NCBI RefSeq assembly: GCF_900096955.1
Contig: NZ_FMYL01000008.1
Span: 1 to 64,000 of the forward strand
Reading direction: 5' to 3'
Source of the DNA: Acinetobacter boissieri
GTDB lineage: Bacteria; Pseudomonadota; Gammaproteobacteria; Pseudomonadales; Moraxellaceae
DNA: 64,000 bases
Positions within the stretch are counted from its first letter, which is position 1. Each line of letters opens with the position of its first letter. This document shows, piece by piece, positions 36,813-45,999 of this stretch. A program made the position numbers and the translations under genes. The notes below the pieces were generated by a model, which ran no database searches, had not been told where the DNA came from, and worked only from the letters and a program-made list of their open reading frames with translations.

Positions 36813-36849
36813 TTTCAGTAGCACACTTAATATTGAGGTGCTACTGAAA
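36813..36849 (+). terminator. Hairpin after the nitrate transporter
   Basis: 12-bp perfect stem TTTCAGTAGCAC / GTGCTACTGAAA with a 13-base loop, then TTGTTTTG, 8 bp after the stop codon. Confidence 0.7.
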
Positions 36850-36913
36850 TTGTTTTGTATTTAAATCAGAAATCTCATACTATTTTATTCTTCTTTTTTA
36901 ATATATTTCTACA

Positions 36914-37411
36914 ATGCAAAAAATTATTTTTTTCAGTTTATCTATAATCATGGCAACCATCATTACAGCCTGTTCTCCATCTCCACAGCAACAAACTCTC
37001 AGTAAAAATCAACCCAATGATATTAAAAACGATTTAGATACCTTATATACCATTAGTAAAAAACAAGTTAAAAATAGTCCCTATTTAAATCAAAACATTG
37101 CAATCGCTTTAAAATCACAGCAAGAAAGCCAAGTAAAACAAGCTGTTGAAAAAGTAGATCAGTTTGTTAAAAATTTCAACAAAGACCTAAGTTCAGCACA
37201 AATCAAAAGTACTGAAGCAGATATATTACGTCAACAGCTCATCTATGCTAACGATACTGCACTAGAACTGGCTCAAGCAGGAATCTCAGTACAATCCAAT
37301 ACGCAAAAAATAGACCAATTAACACAGCAAGCAAAACAGGCTCAAAGTAATATTGAACAAACGATGCTAACACTACAGCAACAGATACAAGCCCAACCAT
37401 CTCGCCATTAA
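36914..37411 (+). CDS. Small helical lipoprotein, unknown
   Basis: 165 residues. Signal peptide with lipobox ITAC (MQKIIFFSLSIIMATIITAC). The rest is strongly helical, rich in Gln, Lys and Ser, with heptad-like pattern (VEKVDQFVKNFNKDLSS, QKIDQLTQQAKQAQSN), so likely a coiled coil in the periplasm. No family recognised. 14 bp before the 5-formyl-THF cyclo-ligase gene; probably one transcript. Confidence 0.7.
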   Translation: MQKIIFFSLSIIMATIITACSPSPQQQTLSKNQPNDIKNDLDTLYTISKKQVKNSPYLNQNIAIALKSQQESQVKQAVEKVDQFVKNFNKDLSSAQIKSTEADILRQQLIYANDTALELAQAGISVQSNTQKIDQLTQQAKQAQSNIEQTMLTLQQQIQAQPSRH

Positions 37412-37425
37412 CGACATACTCATTT

Positions 37426-37995
37426 ATGCAAACCGTTCAACGTAAGTTACTCAGAAAACAGCGTAAAAACATTTCACACAAAGTACAACAATATACTGAA
37501 CACCACATCTGTATAAAAATAGCCCGTTCTGCGATATTTAAAAAATCTAAGCATATTGGGCTTTACTTACACGCTTTTGGTGAGGTACGGACTCACCTAC
37601 TCATCATGCAATGCTTTAAACATAAAAAATTTGTTTATTTACCCCAAGTGTGCAATATGAATCAGCAATTACATTGGGTGAAAGTAACACCGCAACAATA
37701 CTTACAAAAAAGATTTTATAGGCATCGATTAGGCATGTATGAACCGAGACAAAGAGGTCGTTCTATTCATATTTTAGACCTTGTAATCACCCCTTTGCTC
37801 GCTTGTGACAGTGTTGGTACACGTGTGGGTATGGGTGGCGGATTTTATGATCGAACATTAGTATCAGCACCCTACCGACCCTATAGGCTAGGAATTGCTC
37901 ATACTTTTCAATACATTACAAATCCTATTTTTAAACAAATATGGGATCAACCCATTCACGCCTTATTTACAGCAACTAAAGCCTATTATTTTTAA
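37426..37995 (+). CDS. 5-formyltetrahydrofolate cyclo-ligase
   Basis: 189 residues. Converts 5-formyl-THF to 5,10-methenyl-THF with ATP. Marks: basic N-terminus 'QRKLLRKQRKNISHKVQQ', 'HIGLYLHAFGEVRTHLLIMQ' (substrate), 'ITPLLACDSVGTRVGMGGGF' followed by YDR (the conserved ATP/Mg loop), and 'RLGIAHTFQ'. Ordinary family length. In many bacteria the gene lies near 6S RNA; I see no clear ssrS here. Confidence 0.9.
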   Translation: MQTVQRKLLRKQRKNISHKVQQYTEHHICIKIARSAIFKKSKHIGLYLHAFGEVRTHLLIMQCFKHKKFVYLPQVCNMNQQLHWVKVTPQQYLQKRFYRHRLGMYEPRQRGRSIHILDLVITPLLACDSVGTRVGMGGGFYDRTLVSAPYRPYRLGIAHTFQYITNPIFKQIWDQPIHALFTATKAYYF

Positions 37996-38137
37996 CACAA
38001 GCATAACAATAATGATTTATTTTTAAGCATTTCTGTGTTTTTTAGCATTTTTATCTAAAATACCCTTGTAATTTTCTAAAAGCACTTCACTATAAAATGA
38101 TACTTAGCAACACTGTTGTTACTCATGAGGAGTGCCC

Positions 38138-40570
38138 ATGGCTGAACAAATTTTAAATCACGATGATTTCGAAGAAGCAAATCCAATACATAATGTATTG
38201 CCATTATTGGCGCTTCGTGATGTGGTCGTTTATCCACATATGCAAATCGCACTGTTTGTTGGTCGTGAAAAATCTATCAAAGCAGTAGATGTTGCGCGTA
38301 GTAATGACAACTTAGTTTTTGTTGTTGCGCAAAAAGATTCTCTGACTGAAGACATCGACCAAAATAACCTATACCAATATGGGACTGTTGCAAAAATTGT
38401 GCAGGTTGTTAATCATGAAAATGATGAAAACTGCGTCAAAGTTCTCATTGAAGGACTACATCGTTCTGAGTTAAAAGCCATCATTAATGAACATGATGAC
38501 TACTTAAGTGCTGAACATAGTATTAGCCCGATTGCTGTTGATTTAGATCAAGAGACTCAAACTACTGCAATACAAGAGTTGCAAGAGCTCTTTGCACAAT
38601 ATGCTGAAGCCAAATTACGTAATGCACGTGAGCTGATTGCAGCTGCAAATAAAATTGAAGATTTGCAACAACTGCTTTTCTTTGTAGCAACTCGTGCACC
38701 GCTTACCATTGAAGCAAAACAAAAGTTCCTAGAGTACGATGATTTTAATCGCCATTACAAAGAACTCACTCAGTATTTATTACAGCAATCTGAAGAACAA
38801 CAGATTGAACAAGGCTTACACGACAACGTTAAACGTCAGATGGAAAAGAACCAACGTGAATACTTTCTAAATGAAAAAATGAAAGTTATTCAACGTGAGT
38901 TGTCTGATATCAATGGTGGTGCTGAAGACGAAGTTGCAGAGCTAGAAAAACGCCTTGTGGATGCAGACTTGCCTGAACACGTACGTAAAAAAGCAGAGTC
39001 TGAATTTCGTAAACTCAAAGCAATGCAACCTGCATCAAGTGAAGCGGCTGTCGTACGTAATTACTTGGAAGCGATTTTAGATACGCCTTGGAATACTGCA
39101 AGCAAAGTCAGTATAAACCTGACGAAAGCACAAGAGATTTTAGATAAAGACCACTATGGCCTTGATGAAGTTAAAGAGCGCATTGTTGAATACTTAGCAG
39201 TTCAATCTCGTGTAAAAAAACTACGCGGCCCAATTTTATGTCTTGTTGGCCCACCGGGAGTCGGTAAAACGTCTTTAGGTGAGTCTGTTGCAAAGGCAAC
39301 AGGTCGTGAGTTTGTACGCATGGCCTTAGGTGGTGTAAGAGACGAAGCTGAAATACGTGGCCATAGACGTACCTATATTGGTGCTATGCCAGGTAAAATT
39401 GTGCAATCTCTTACAAAAGTTGGGGTAAAGAATCCATTATTTTTACTCGACGAAATTGATAAAATGGCTCAGGACTACCGTGGTGATCCATCATCGGCTT
39501 TACTTGAAGTACTCGATCCATCACAAAATAATAAGTTTAATGACCACTACTTGGACTTAGACTTAGACCTTTCAGAAGTCATGTTTATTTGTACAGCAAA
39601 CAGCATGAATATTCCTGAAGCGTTACTCGATCGTATGGAAGTCATTCGCCTTCCGGGGTATACCGAGGATGAAAAAGTAAATATCGCTTCACGCTACCTT
39701 GTACCTAAGGCAATTAAAGACAATGGTTTACGTGGCAAAGAACTTTCTGTACACGAAGAAGCGATCCGAGATATTGTCCGCCGTTATACACGTGAAGCAG
39801 GTGTTCGTAGCTTACAACGTGAAATTTCAAAAGTTGCACGTAAAGTTGTTAAAGAAGCAGTGAGCAAAAAAGCGAAGAACCCAGAAACAGAAGTGAGTAT
39901 AACTAACCTTCCAGACTACTTGGGTGCACATAAATTTGACTACGGTATGGCTGAAGAACAGGCAGAAGTTGGGCGTGTCAATGGCCTTGCTTGGACCTCT
40001 GTAGGTGGTGAACTTCTTACTATTGAAGTTGCTGCAGTCAAAGGTAAAGGTAAATTCATTACTACAGGCTCACTAGGCGATGTAATGAAAGAATCTATTA
40101 CTGCTGCCATGACTGTTGTACGGACACGTGCCGATGAACTGGGCATTGAAGCCAGCCGTTTTGATGAAACTGATGTACACGTGCATCTACCAGAAGGCGC
40201 AACACCAAAAGATGGCCCATCTGCAGGCTTGGCACTCACAACTGCATTAGTCTCTGCTTTTACAGGCATTCCAATTCGTGCAGACATTGCCATGACAGGT
40301 GAAACTTCCTTACGTGGTCACGCATTACGTATAGGAGGCTTAAAGGAAAAATTACTTGCAGCACACCGTGGCGGTATTCAGCTAGTATTTATTCCTCAAG
40401 ACAACGTCAGAGATTTGTCTGAAATCCCAGACAACGTGAAAGAAGGGCTAGAAATTAAAGCGGTAAAAACCATTGATGATGTGTTGCCATTAGCACTCAC
40501 TGAAATGCCAAAACCTTTACCCCCCCCTATCACAAAATCGGTGGTAACACCAAAAGCCACCCGCCACTAA
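38138..40570 (+). CDS. lon: ATP-dependent protease Lon
   Basis: 810 residues from the ATG at 38138 with GAGGAG 8 bases upstream (an ATG 6 bases earlier is less well placed). Lon N-terminal substrate domain to about 220, coiled-coil 225-300, AAA+ with Walker A GPPGVGKTS (about 371) and Walker B LFLLDEIDKM, sensor-2, then the protease domain with catalytic Ser in 'PKDGPSAGLALTTAL' (about 692) and Lys in 'RIGGLKEKLLAAHRG' (about 735). Cytoplasmic quality-control and regulatory protease. Single gene with its own terminator. Confidence 0.98.
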   Translation: MAEQILNHDDFEEANPIHNVLPLLALRDVVVYPHMQIALFVGREKSIKAVDVARSNDNLVFVVAQKDSLTEDIDQNNLYQYGTVAKIVQVVNHENDENCVKVLIEGLHRSELKAIINEHDDYLSAEHSISPIAVDLDQETQTTAIQELQELFAQYAEAKLRNARELIAAANKIEDLQQLLFFVATRAPLTIEAKQKFLEYDDFNRHYKELTQYLLQQSEEQQIEQGLHDNVKRQMEKNQREYFLNEKMKVIQRELSDINGGAEDEVAELEKRLVDADLPEHVRKKAESEFRKLKAMQPASSEAAVVRNYLEAILDTPWNTASKVSINLTKAQEILDKDHYGLDEVKERIVEYLAVQSRVKKLRGPILCLVGPPGVGKTSLGESVAKATGREFVRMALGGVRDEAEIRGHRRTYIGAMPGKIVQSLTKVGVKNPLFLLDEIDKMAQDYRGDPSSALLEVLDPSQNNKFNDHYLDLDLDLSEVMFICTANSMNIPEALLDRMEVIRLPGYTEDEKVNIASRYLVPKAIKDNGLRGKELSVHEEAIRDIVRRYTREAGVRSLQREISKVARKVVKEAVSKKAKNPETEVSITNLPDYLGAHKFDYGMAEEQAEVGRVNGLAWTSVGGELLTIEVAAVKGKGKFITTGSLGDVMKESITAAMTVVRTRADELGIEASRFDETDVHVHLPEGATPKDGPSAGLALTTALVSAFTGIPIRADIAMTGETSLRGHALRIGGLKEKLLAAHRGGIQLVFIPQDNVRDLSEIPDNVKEGLEIKAVKTIDDVLPLALTEMPKPLPPPITKSVVTPKATRH

Positions 40571-40577
40571 ACACAAT

Positions 40578-40606
40578 AAAGCCACTTCATGAAGTGGCTT
40601 TATTTT
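40578..40606 (+). terminator. Terminator of lon
   Basis: Perfect 24-base palindrome (12-bp arms, AAAGCCACTTCA half) at 40578-40601 followed by A then T6, 7 bp after the lon stop. Confidence 0.85.
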
Positions 40607-40691
40607 TTATAACAATACTCCATTACACTTAATCGGCTGTTCTATTTTCGCTATACTGCGTTTTAATTTTTAGACTACGCAATCAAGCCTT

Positions 40692-41171
40692 ATGAAGATT
40701 AGAATACTCAGTATTGGACAGAAGATGCCTGCATGGGTACTCACTGGTGTAGAAGACTACCTCAAACGCATTCAGCCTTTTGTACAAACTCAGTTTGTCG
40801 AATTACCCATGGCAAAACGAGGTAAAAATGACTCTGAAGCAGATATTTTAAAGTATTGCCAAATTGAAGGCGAAAGTATTTTATCTGCACTCAAACCAAA
40901 TGAAATACTGATTGCATTAGAAGTGAATGGACGTGAATTCAGTACTGAAAAATTGGCTAGCACTATGCAAGAGTGGATGCTGTCGGGTCAAGATATTGCT
41001 TTAGCGATTGGCGGCCCAGATGGTTTAAGCCAAGCCATAAAGCAAAAAGCAGTATGGCATTGGTCACTCTCTAAACTCACATTACCACACCCTTTAGTTC
41101 GTGTGATGCTAATTGAGCAATTATATCGGGGCATGACCATTAACCACAATCACCCCTACCACCGTGCATAA
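40692..41171 (+). CDS. rlmH: 23S rRNA pseudouridine-1915 N3-methyltransferase
   Basis: 159 residues, SPOUT fold. 'MKIRILSIGQKMPAWVLTGV', 'ILIALEVNGREFSTEKLA', 'DIALAIGGPDGLSQAIKQKA' (SAM knot, GGxxG) and the C-terminal 'PHPLVRVMLIEQLYRGMTIN' followed by HNHPYHRA, a nearly invariant tail. Methylates pseudouridine 1915 in the ribosomal subunit-bridge helix 69. Confidence 0.97.
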   Translation: MKIRILSIGQKMPAWVLTGVEDYLKRIQPFVQTQFVELPMAKRGKNDSEADILKYCQIEGESILSALKPNEILIALEVNGREFSTEKLASTMQEWMLSGQDIALAIGGPDGLSQAIKQKAVWHWSLSKLTLPHPLVRVMLIEQLYRGMTINHNHPYHRA

Positions 41172-41193
41172 ATAATGATTAAGAGAGAGGATA

Positions 41194-41970
41194 ATGCATT
41201 TAAATACGTTGCCTGGTTTATTTATTTCACATGGCTCACCCATGCTCGCAATCAACCCAGAGCAAGTTGGGCCAGCACTATATCGTTTAAGTACAAACTT
41301 GCCTAAACCACAAGCGATTATTGTTATGTCTGCACACTGGGAAAGTGATGTTCTTGAAGTAAGTACAGCAACTAGACCAAATACATGGCATGACTTTCGT
41401 GGTTTTCCGGAGTCACTGTATCAAGTCAGATATCCTGCACCCGGCTCGGCAGAAATTTCAGAGCGACTGCTCAGCTTATTTGCTGAACATCATATGACAG
41501 CACACGCAAACAGTAGCAGACCAAGAGATCACGGCGTATGGGCACCATTATTACATATGTATCCAGAAGCAGATATTCCTGTCATTACAGTATCATTACC
41601 TATTAAATATACTGCACAACAAATCCATCGTATTGGTGAAATCATTGCTGTATTAAGAAAAGAGCAAATTCTCATCATTGGTTCTGGAAGTATTACACAT
41701 AACCTTAGCGAGCTTAATTGGCATGAAACAAATGCCCCACCACCGGTATGGGCCTCTACTTTCAAAAACCATATCGTACAACAGCTACAGCAAGGGGACC
41801 AAGACAGCGTACTGAATTGGCCTTCTCTACCTTATGTAGAAAAAAATCATCCGACCTTGGAACATTTTGCACCTTTATTTTTTGCTATGGGTACAGGAAA
41901 AACCTTTAGTATTGTACATAGTAGTTTTTCTATGGGTTCTCTAGGTATGGATATTTACCGTTTTGATTAA
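41194..41970 (+). CDS. DODA-type extradiol dioxygenase (YgiD-like)
   Basis: 258 residues, LigB superfamily. Metal-binding histidines are visible in 'GLFISHGSPML' (His13), 'SAHWES', and 'DHGVWAPLLHMYP', with 'IIGSGSITHNL' (the fourth conserved His) and 'HFAPLFFAMG'. E. coli YgiD opens L-DOPA by 4,5-cleavage; the natural substrate in this organism is not known. Begins 22 bp after rlmH with AGAGAGG, so probably one transcript. Confidence 0.88.
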   Translation: MHLNTLPGLFISHGSPMLAINPEQVGPALYRLSTNLPKPQAIIVMSAHWESDVLEVSTATRPNTWHDFRGFPESLYQVRYPAPGSAEISERLLSLFAEHHMTAHANSSRPRDHGVWAPLLHMYPEADIPVITVSLPIKYTAQQIHRIGEIIAVLRKEQILIIGSGSITHNLSELNWHETNAPPPVWASTFKNHIVQQLQQGDQDSVLNWPSLPYVEKNHPTLEHFAPLFFAMGTGKTFSIVHSSFSMGSLGMDIYRFD

Positions 41971-42064
41971 ATCTATTCATCCTTAATAAAAAAACCATCA
42001 GCTCATTAATATACTCAAGCCGATGGTCAGATAAAATATTTTAAAAATCAATCATACATTTAAA

Positions 42065-42094
42065 AAAAAGCCAAAGACGATGCTTTGGCTTTTT
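42065..42094. terminator. Bidirectional terminator
   Basis: 12-bp perfect stem AAAAAGCCAAAG / CTTTGGCTTTTT, loop ACGATG, between the convergent dioxygenase and ahpF genes. Confidence 0.85.
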
Positions 42095-42111
42095 CTATTT
42101 TATAGATGAAA

Positions 42112-43677
42112 CTATTGGCCTGAGCGAATAATATAATCAAATGCTGACAGTGATGCTTTTGCACCCTCACCTGTTGCAATAATAATTTGCTTATAAGGCA
42201 CCGTTGTACAGTCACCTGCTGCAAACACACCTTTTACATTGGTTTCGTTACGGCTGTCAATCACTACTTCACCACGTGGTGATAATGCGACATCGCTTGC
42301 TTTTAAGAAATCAGTATTCGGTAACAAACCAATTTGCACAAAAATACCTGCAAGATTAACAACGTGCTCTTCATCCGTTGTACGATCTTTATATTTTAGG
42401 CCTGTTACTTGACTACCATCACCCAATACTTCTGTCGTTAATGCACTTTTAATCACGGTACTATTAGGTAAGCTGTGTAACTTGTCTTGTAATACTTGGT
42501 CTGCAAGTAGCTTGTCACTAAATTCAATGAGTGTGACATGTTCTACAATACCCGCCAAATCAATTGCTGCTTCAACGCCTGAGTTACCACCACCAATTAC
42601 AGCAACATGCTTGCCTTTAAATAAAGGACCATCACAGTGTGGGCAATACGCCACACCACGTGTACGGTACTCTACTTCACCCGGTACGTTTAACTCTCTC
42701 CAACGTGCACCTGTAGAAATAATGACTGTTTTAGACTCAAGTACAGCACCATTTTCTAATTCAAGCGACACTAAACCGTTTGCAGTTTTATCAGCACCTG
42801 TCAACGTTTTTACACGCTGCAGGTTCATAATATCTACATTGTACTCTCGTACATGCGCTTCCATATCACTGGTAAATTGTGGTCCTACAGTACGTTGTAC
42901 CGTCGTGAAGTTTTCAATGTCCATGGTATCCATGACCTGACCACCAAAGCGCTCTGCAACAATACCTGTATTAATGCCTTTACGTGCAGCATAAATAGCT
43001 GCTGTACCACCTGCAGGGCCGCCGCCTACAACTAAAACATCAAATACCTCTTTTGCATTTAATTTTTCAGTTTCTTTTTCGGCAGAGTTGGTATCTAATT
43101 TTGCAACAATTTCCTCTAACGTCATACGCCCTTGACCAATGTGTTCGTTGTCTTGGAACACCATAGGTACAGCCATGATCTTACGTTGCTCAACTTCATC
43201 TTGGAAGAAAGAGCCATCAATCATTGTTGCTGTTGTATTCGGATTATTTACAGCAATTAAGTTTAACGCCTGTACTACATCTGGGCAGTTGTGACATGTT
43301 AGTGATACAAACACATCAAAATTTGCTTTTAGGTTTAAACCTTTAATCTGAGCAAGTAATTCATCAGATACTTTTGGTGGATATCCAGACACTTGTAACA
43401 GTGCCAAAATTAAAGAAGTAAACTCATGCCCCATAGGTAAGCCTGCAAAATATACGCGTGGCTCCTCGCCAGCTTTTGCAATACCAAAACTTGGACGGCG
43501 TTTATTTTGTCCGTCTAAACGAGCAATCACTTTATCTGATAGTGCTGCAACTTCTGTCACTAACTCTTTAATTTTAATTGCTTTATCTGATTCATCTAAA
43601 GAAGCAACCAATTCGATTGGGCTATCTAAGCGCTCAAGATAAGTCTTTAGTTGCGCTTTAATATTCTGATCTAACAT
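42112..43677 (-). CDS. ahpF: Alkyl hydroperoxide reductase subunit F
   Basis: 521 residues, full length. The N-terminal double thioredoxin-like domain holds CHNC at about 127-130; the thioredoxin-reductase part has FAD motif '[16 protein letters not shown]', redox pair CPHC at about 344-347, NADH motif '[15 protein letters not shown]' and '[20 protein letters not shown]'. Passes electrons from NADH to AhpC to reduce peroxides. No ahpC lies beside it. I cannot identify an OxyR site with certainty in the upstream region. Confidence 0.97.
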   Translation of the reverse strand: MLDQNIKAQLKTYLERLDSPIELVASLDESDKAIKIKELVTEVAALSDKVIARLDGQNKRRPSFGIAKAGEEPRVYFAGLPMGHEFTSLILALLQVSGYPPKVSDELLAQIKGLNLKANFDVFVSLTCHNCPDVVQALNLIAVNNPNTTATMIDGSFFQDEVEQRKIMAVPMVFQDNEHIGQGRMTLEEIVAKLDTNSAEKETEKLNAKEVFDVLVVGGGPAGGTAAIYAARKGINTGIVAERFGGQVMDTMDIENFTTVQRTVGPQFTSDMEAHVREYNVDIMNLQRVKTLTGADKTANGLVSLELENGAVLESKTVIISTGARWRELNVPGEVEYRTRGVAYCPHCDGPLFKGKHVAVIGGGNSGVEAAIDLAGIVEHVTLIEFSDKLLADQVLQDKLHSLPNSTVIKSALTTEVLGDGSQVTGLKYKDRTTDEEHVVNLAGIFVQIGLLPNTDFLKASDVALSPRGEVVIDSRNETNVKGVFAAGDCTTVPYKQIIIATGEGAKASLSAFDYIIRSGQ

Positions 43678-44102
43678 TATTTGAGTCTCCGAGGGAGTTT
43701 TTCTGTGCTTGTAAACATACTAACTAAATTTAACATATAGTCAAAACAGTATATTTTTATAGATATAATCGGTTTTTCAGATAATCATGAAAGATTCATT
43801 GTATGTATAAATAAATCATAAAGAATCAGTATCATGAAACAATGCATACATTATTTTCAGATAGAATGATTGAAAAAATCTCCAAAGTAAAAGCTTTTGA
43901 TCTACAATTATACAAATGATATTTTTCTATATAGTCAAATATTATTACGCGACTTTAAACAGAACGTATAGCCTCAAACAATAGATGAGTGTGTTTTTTT
44001 CTACAATGCACCGACCTATCGTTAAAAATCAATACATAAATATACGACACTCATCTTTGCGTTATAGTATAACAAGCATAAGAGCAACTTTATTCAACCA
44101 CT
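43678..44102. other. Intergenic region with a spaced inverted repeat
   Basis: Divergent AT-rich region between ahpF and the M15 peptidase gene. It contains a perfect 10-bp inverted repeat, AGATGAGTGT at 43983-43992 and ACACTCATCT at 44047-44056, 54 bases apart. No credible gene. The repeat could be a regulator site pair or the base of an RNA fold. Confidence 0.5.
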
Positions 44103-44855
44103 ATGCAAAAAAAATATACATATACCGTCATAAGTTTGATCTGTATTGGCTCACTCAGTGCTTGTGTTTCACAGCCTAAAGTAAGTGTATCAAAAGTCAT
44201 TGTACCAACTGTCACCAGTACACCACCTCCAACTGTCGCGGAACACCCCCCAGTTACCCCGCCTGTACTAAAAGTAATAACAACCTTGCAACCGATCACT
44301 TACACCCAATGGCTTAATCAAGGGCAAAATCAACAACGTTTAGATCAATACAAAAACTACTTAAAACAAAGACAAGCTGATTTTATTGTGCCCGATTATC
44401 AAATGTTACGTTCTGCAAGAGAATGGCAAAACTGTAATGCCAGTGAATATGACGTGCCTCCTGCAGAGGTTTGGGAATATGCTGTCCAGACACTCAAATT
44501 ATTCAAAACATTAAAAGACCAAGGAATTATTTCTGCTAATAATATTGAGGTGACATCAAGTTACAGAGCACCTTATTTAAATACCTGTGCTGGAGGCGCA
44601 AAAAGCTCGAGTCATGTAAAAAATGCTGCAATTGACTTTAGAATAGGTCCTGAAAACCCTACCCCTCAAGATACTTACCAGATACAACAAACCAAAGTTG
44701 CACTATGTCGTTTTTGGCAAACACAAGGTAAATATTACAATATGGGCGTGGGTATTTATGAATCTGGACAAATTCATATCGATACTTTAGGGTTTAGAAC
44801 ATGGGGCTATAATCACAGTTGGCGTACTTCCCTATGCGGTGAAATTATTCCTTAA
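44103..44855 (+). CDS. M15-family peptidase lipoprotein
   Basis: 250 residues. Signal peptide with lipobox LSAC (TYTVISLICIGSLSAC), then a Pro/Thr/Val-rich linker (about 30-58). Catalytic domain of the D,D-carboxypeptidase M15A type: 'VTSSYRAPYLNTCAGGAKSS' followed by SHVKNAAIDFRI (His-x6-Asp zinc motif), and 'SGQIHIDTLGFRTWG' (Glu/Asp and His ligand, HID). Predicted to sit in the outer membrane facing peptidoglycan and cut D-Ala peptide bonds. Just upstream of folE2 but with the Zur box between, so separately controlled. Confidence 0.85.
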   Translation: MQKKYTYTVISLICIGSLSACVSQPKVSVSKVIVPTVTSTPPPTVAEHPPVTPPVLKVITTLQPITYTQWLNQGQNQQRLDQYKNYLKQRQADFIVPDYQMLRSAREWQNCNASEYDVPPAEVWEYAVQTLKLFKTLKDQGIISANNIEVTSSYRAPYLNTCAGGAKSSSHVKNAAIDFRIGPENPTPQDTYQIQQTKVALCRFWQTQGKYYNMGVGIYESGQIHIDTLGFRTWGYNHSWRTSLCGEIIP

Positions 44856-44869
44856 TCCACGCTGGAAAA

Positions 44870-44888
44870 TATGTTATATTATAACATA
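44870..44888. promoter_or_regulatory. Zur-type operator upstream of folE2
   Basis: Perfect 19-bp palindrome: TATGTTATA, central T, TATAACATA. It matches the core of the gamma-proteobacterial Zur box (GTTATA-N-TATAAC) and lies 22 bp before the folE2 start. Zur with zinc would repress folE2. Confidence 0.82.
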
Positions 44889-44910
44889 ACAATTAAGAAT
44901 TTCTCAGCTT

Positions 44911-45780
44911 ATGCCACTCCCAGATATATCAACACAACACCTACCACAACATTTCAGCCCACTCAATTGGGTGGGTATGGAAAAAATTGCCTTACCATTA
45001 CTATTTAACAATCAACCTATTTTGAGCCATGCAGATATTCACATCAATGTACCTAAAGAAAATGTTAAAGGTATTCACATGTCTAGAATATTTTTACAGC
45101 TCCAACAACTAAAAAACATTACAGCGAGTACCATTAAAGAACAACTAGAGCAGATCATCACCACACATCAAAATGACAACACAAACCAAGCCCGATTAAT
45201 ACTGCACTTTAAATTACCTATACAACAGTATGCATTAAAAACACCAGAAATTAGTGGCTGGAAATATTATCCTGTTATGGTAGAGGCCCAGTTAACATCA
45301 ACCCAATTCAACTTAGACTATACTGTTGAGATAGAGTATTCATCAACTTGCCCTTGTTCAGCAGCACTCTCTCGTCAAATCATCACAGATCAATTCACTC
45401 ATGATTTTGAAACGTCTAATCAGATCAACAAATCAGACGTTGTCAACTGGATTACTCAACACGGTAGCCTTGCAACGCCACACAGTCAGCGTAGCACAGC
45501 AGCTATTACAATTCGTCAAAGCACAGATTTGAATTTCTATCAAATGATTGAAAGTATTGAACATACGTTACAAACAGCCACTCAAACTGCAGTCAAACGT
45601 GCAGATGAACAAGCATTTGCACAACATAATGGACAAAACTTAATGTTTGTTGAAGATGCAGCACGGCGAATTGGGCATACCTTAAATCAAAGTTACAGCA
45701 AATGGCAGGTTAAAGTGACACACTATGAAAGTCTACACTCACACAATGCCGTTGCTTATCTAGACCATACTATTACATAA
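44911..45780 (+). CDS. folE2: GTP cyclohydrolase FolE2 (type IB)
   Basis: 289 residues, COG1469 family. Makes 7,8-dihydroneopterin triphosphate from GTP, the first step of folate synthesis, using Mn or other metals rather than only zinc. Markers: 'LNWVGMEKIALPLLF', 'KGIHMSRIFLQLQQL', the conserved Cys region 'YSSTCPCSAALSRQ' (Cys about 147), 'ATPHSQRSTAAITI' and 'FVEDAARRIGHTLNQ'. The Zur box directly upstream fits its known role as zinc-starvation backup of FolE. Confidence 0.93.
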   Translation: MPLPDISTQHLPQHFSPLNWVGMEKIALPLLFNNQPILSHADIHINVPKENVKGIHMSRIFLQLQQLKNITASTIKEQLEQIITTHQNDNTNQARLILHFKLPIQQYALKTPEISGWKYYPVMVEAQLTSTQFNLDYTVEIEYSSTCPCSAALSRQIITDQFTHDFETSNQINKSDVVNWITQHGSLATPHSQRSTAAITIRQSTDLNFYQMIESIEHTLQTATQTAVKRADEQAFAQHNGQNLMFVEDAARRIGHTLNQSYSKWQVKVTHYESLHSHNAVAYLDHTIT

Positions 45781-45784
45781 AAAA

Positions 45785-45815
45785 TAGGCGTTAAATGTTT
45801 AAAACATAACGCCTA
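45785..45815 (+). terminator. Terminator of folE2
   Basis: TAGGCGTTA / TAACGCCTA, 9-bp stem, with the 13-base loop itself able to pair (TGTTT/AACA). 4 bp after the stop codon; no strong T-run follows. Confidence 0.55.
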
Positions 45816-45999
45816 CCTTATAACAGTGATCTTGCAGTCAACCAACGTTTAGAGTAAAAACACCTTCATCTCAAATAATAAACTGTACTAGTGAAATTAT
45901 CCTATCTCGAAGACTTACATCTCATAAAAGCATTTATTAGCTTCAACATCATATTTGTGCTTCATAAAAATAAATCCTTTTCCTTAAGCACAACTCGAG

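Noticed and set aside
38066-38096. Heat-shock promoter for lon
   Set aside because: CTTGTA is present but no CCCCAT-type -10 follows at 13-15 bases; a sigma-70 reading needs a 19-bp spacer, so no promoter is called.
43678-43800. OxyR box upstream of ahpF
   Set aside because: ATAG elements occur but not with the required spaced ATAG/CTAT pattern.
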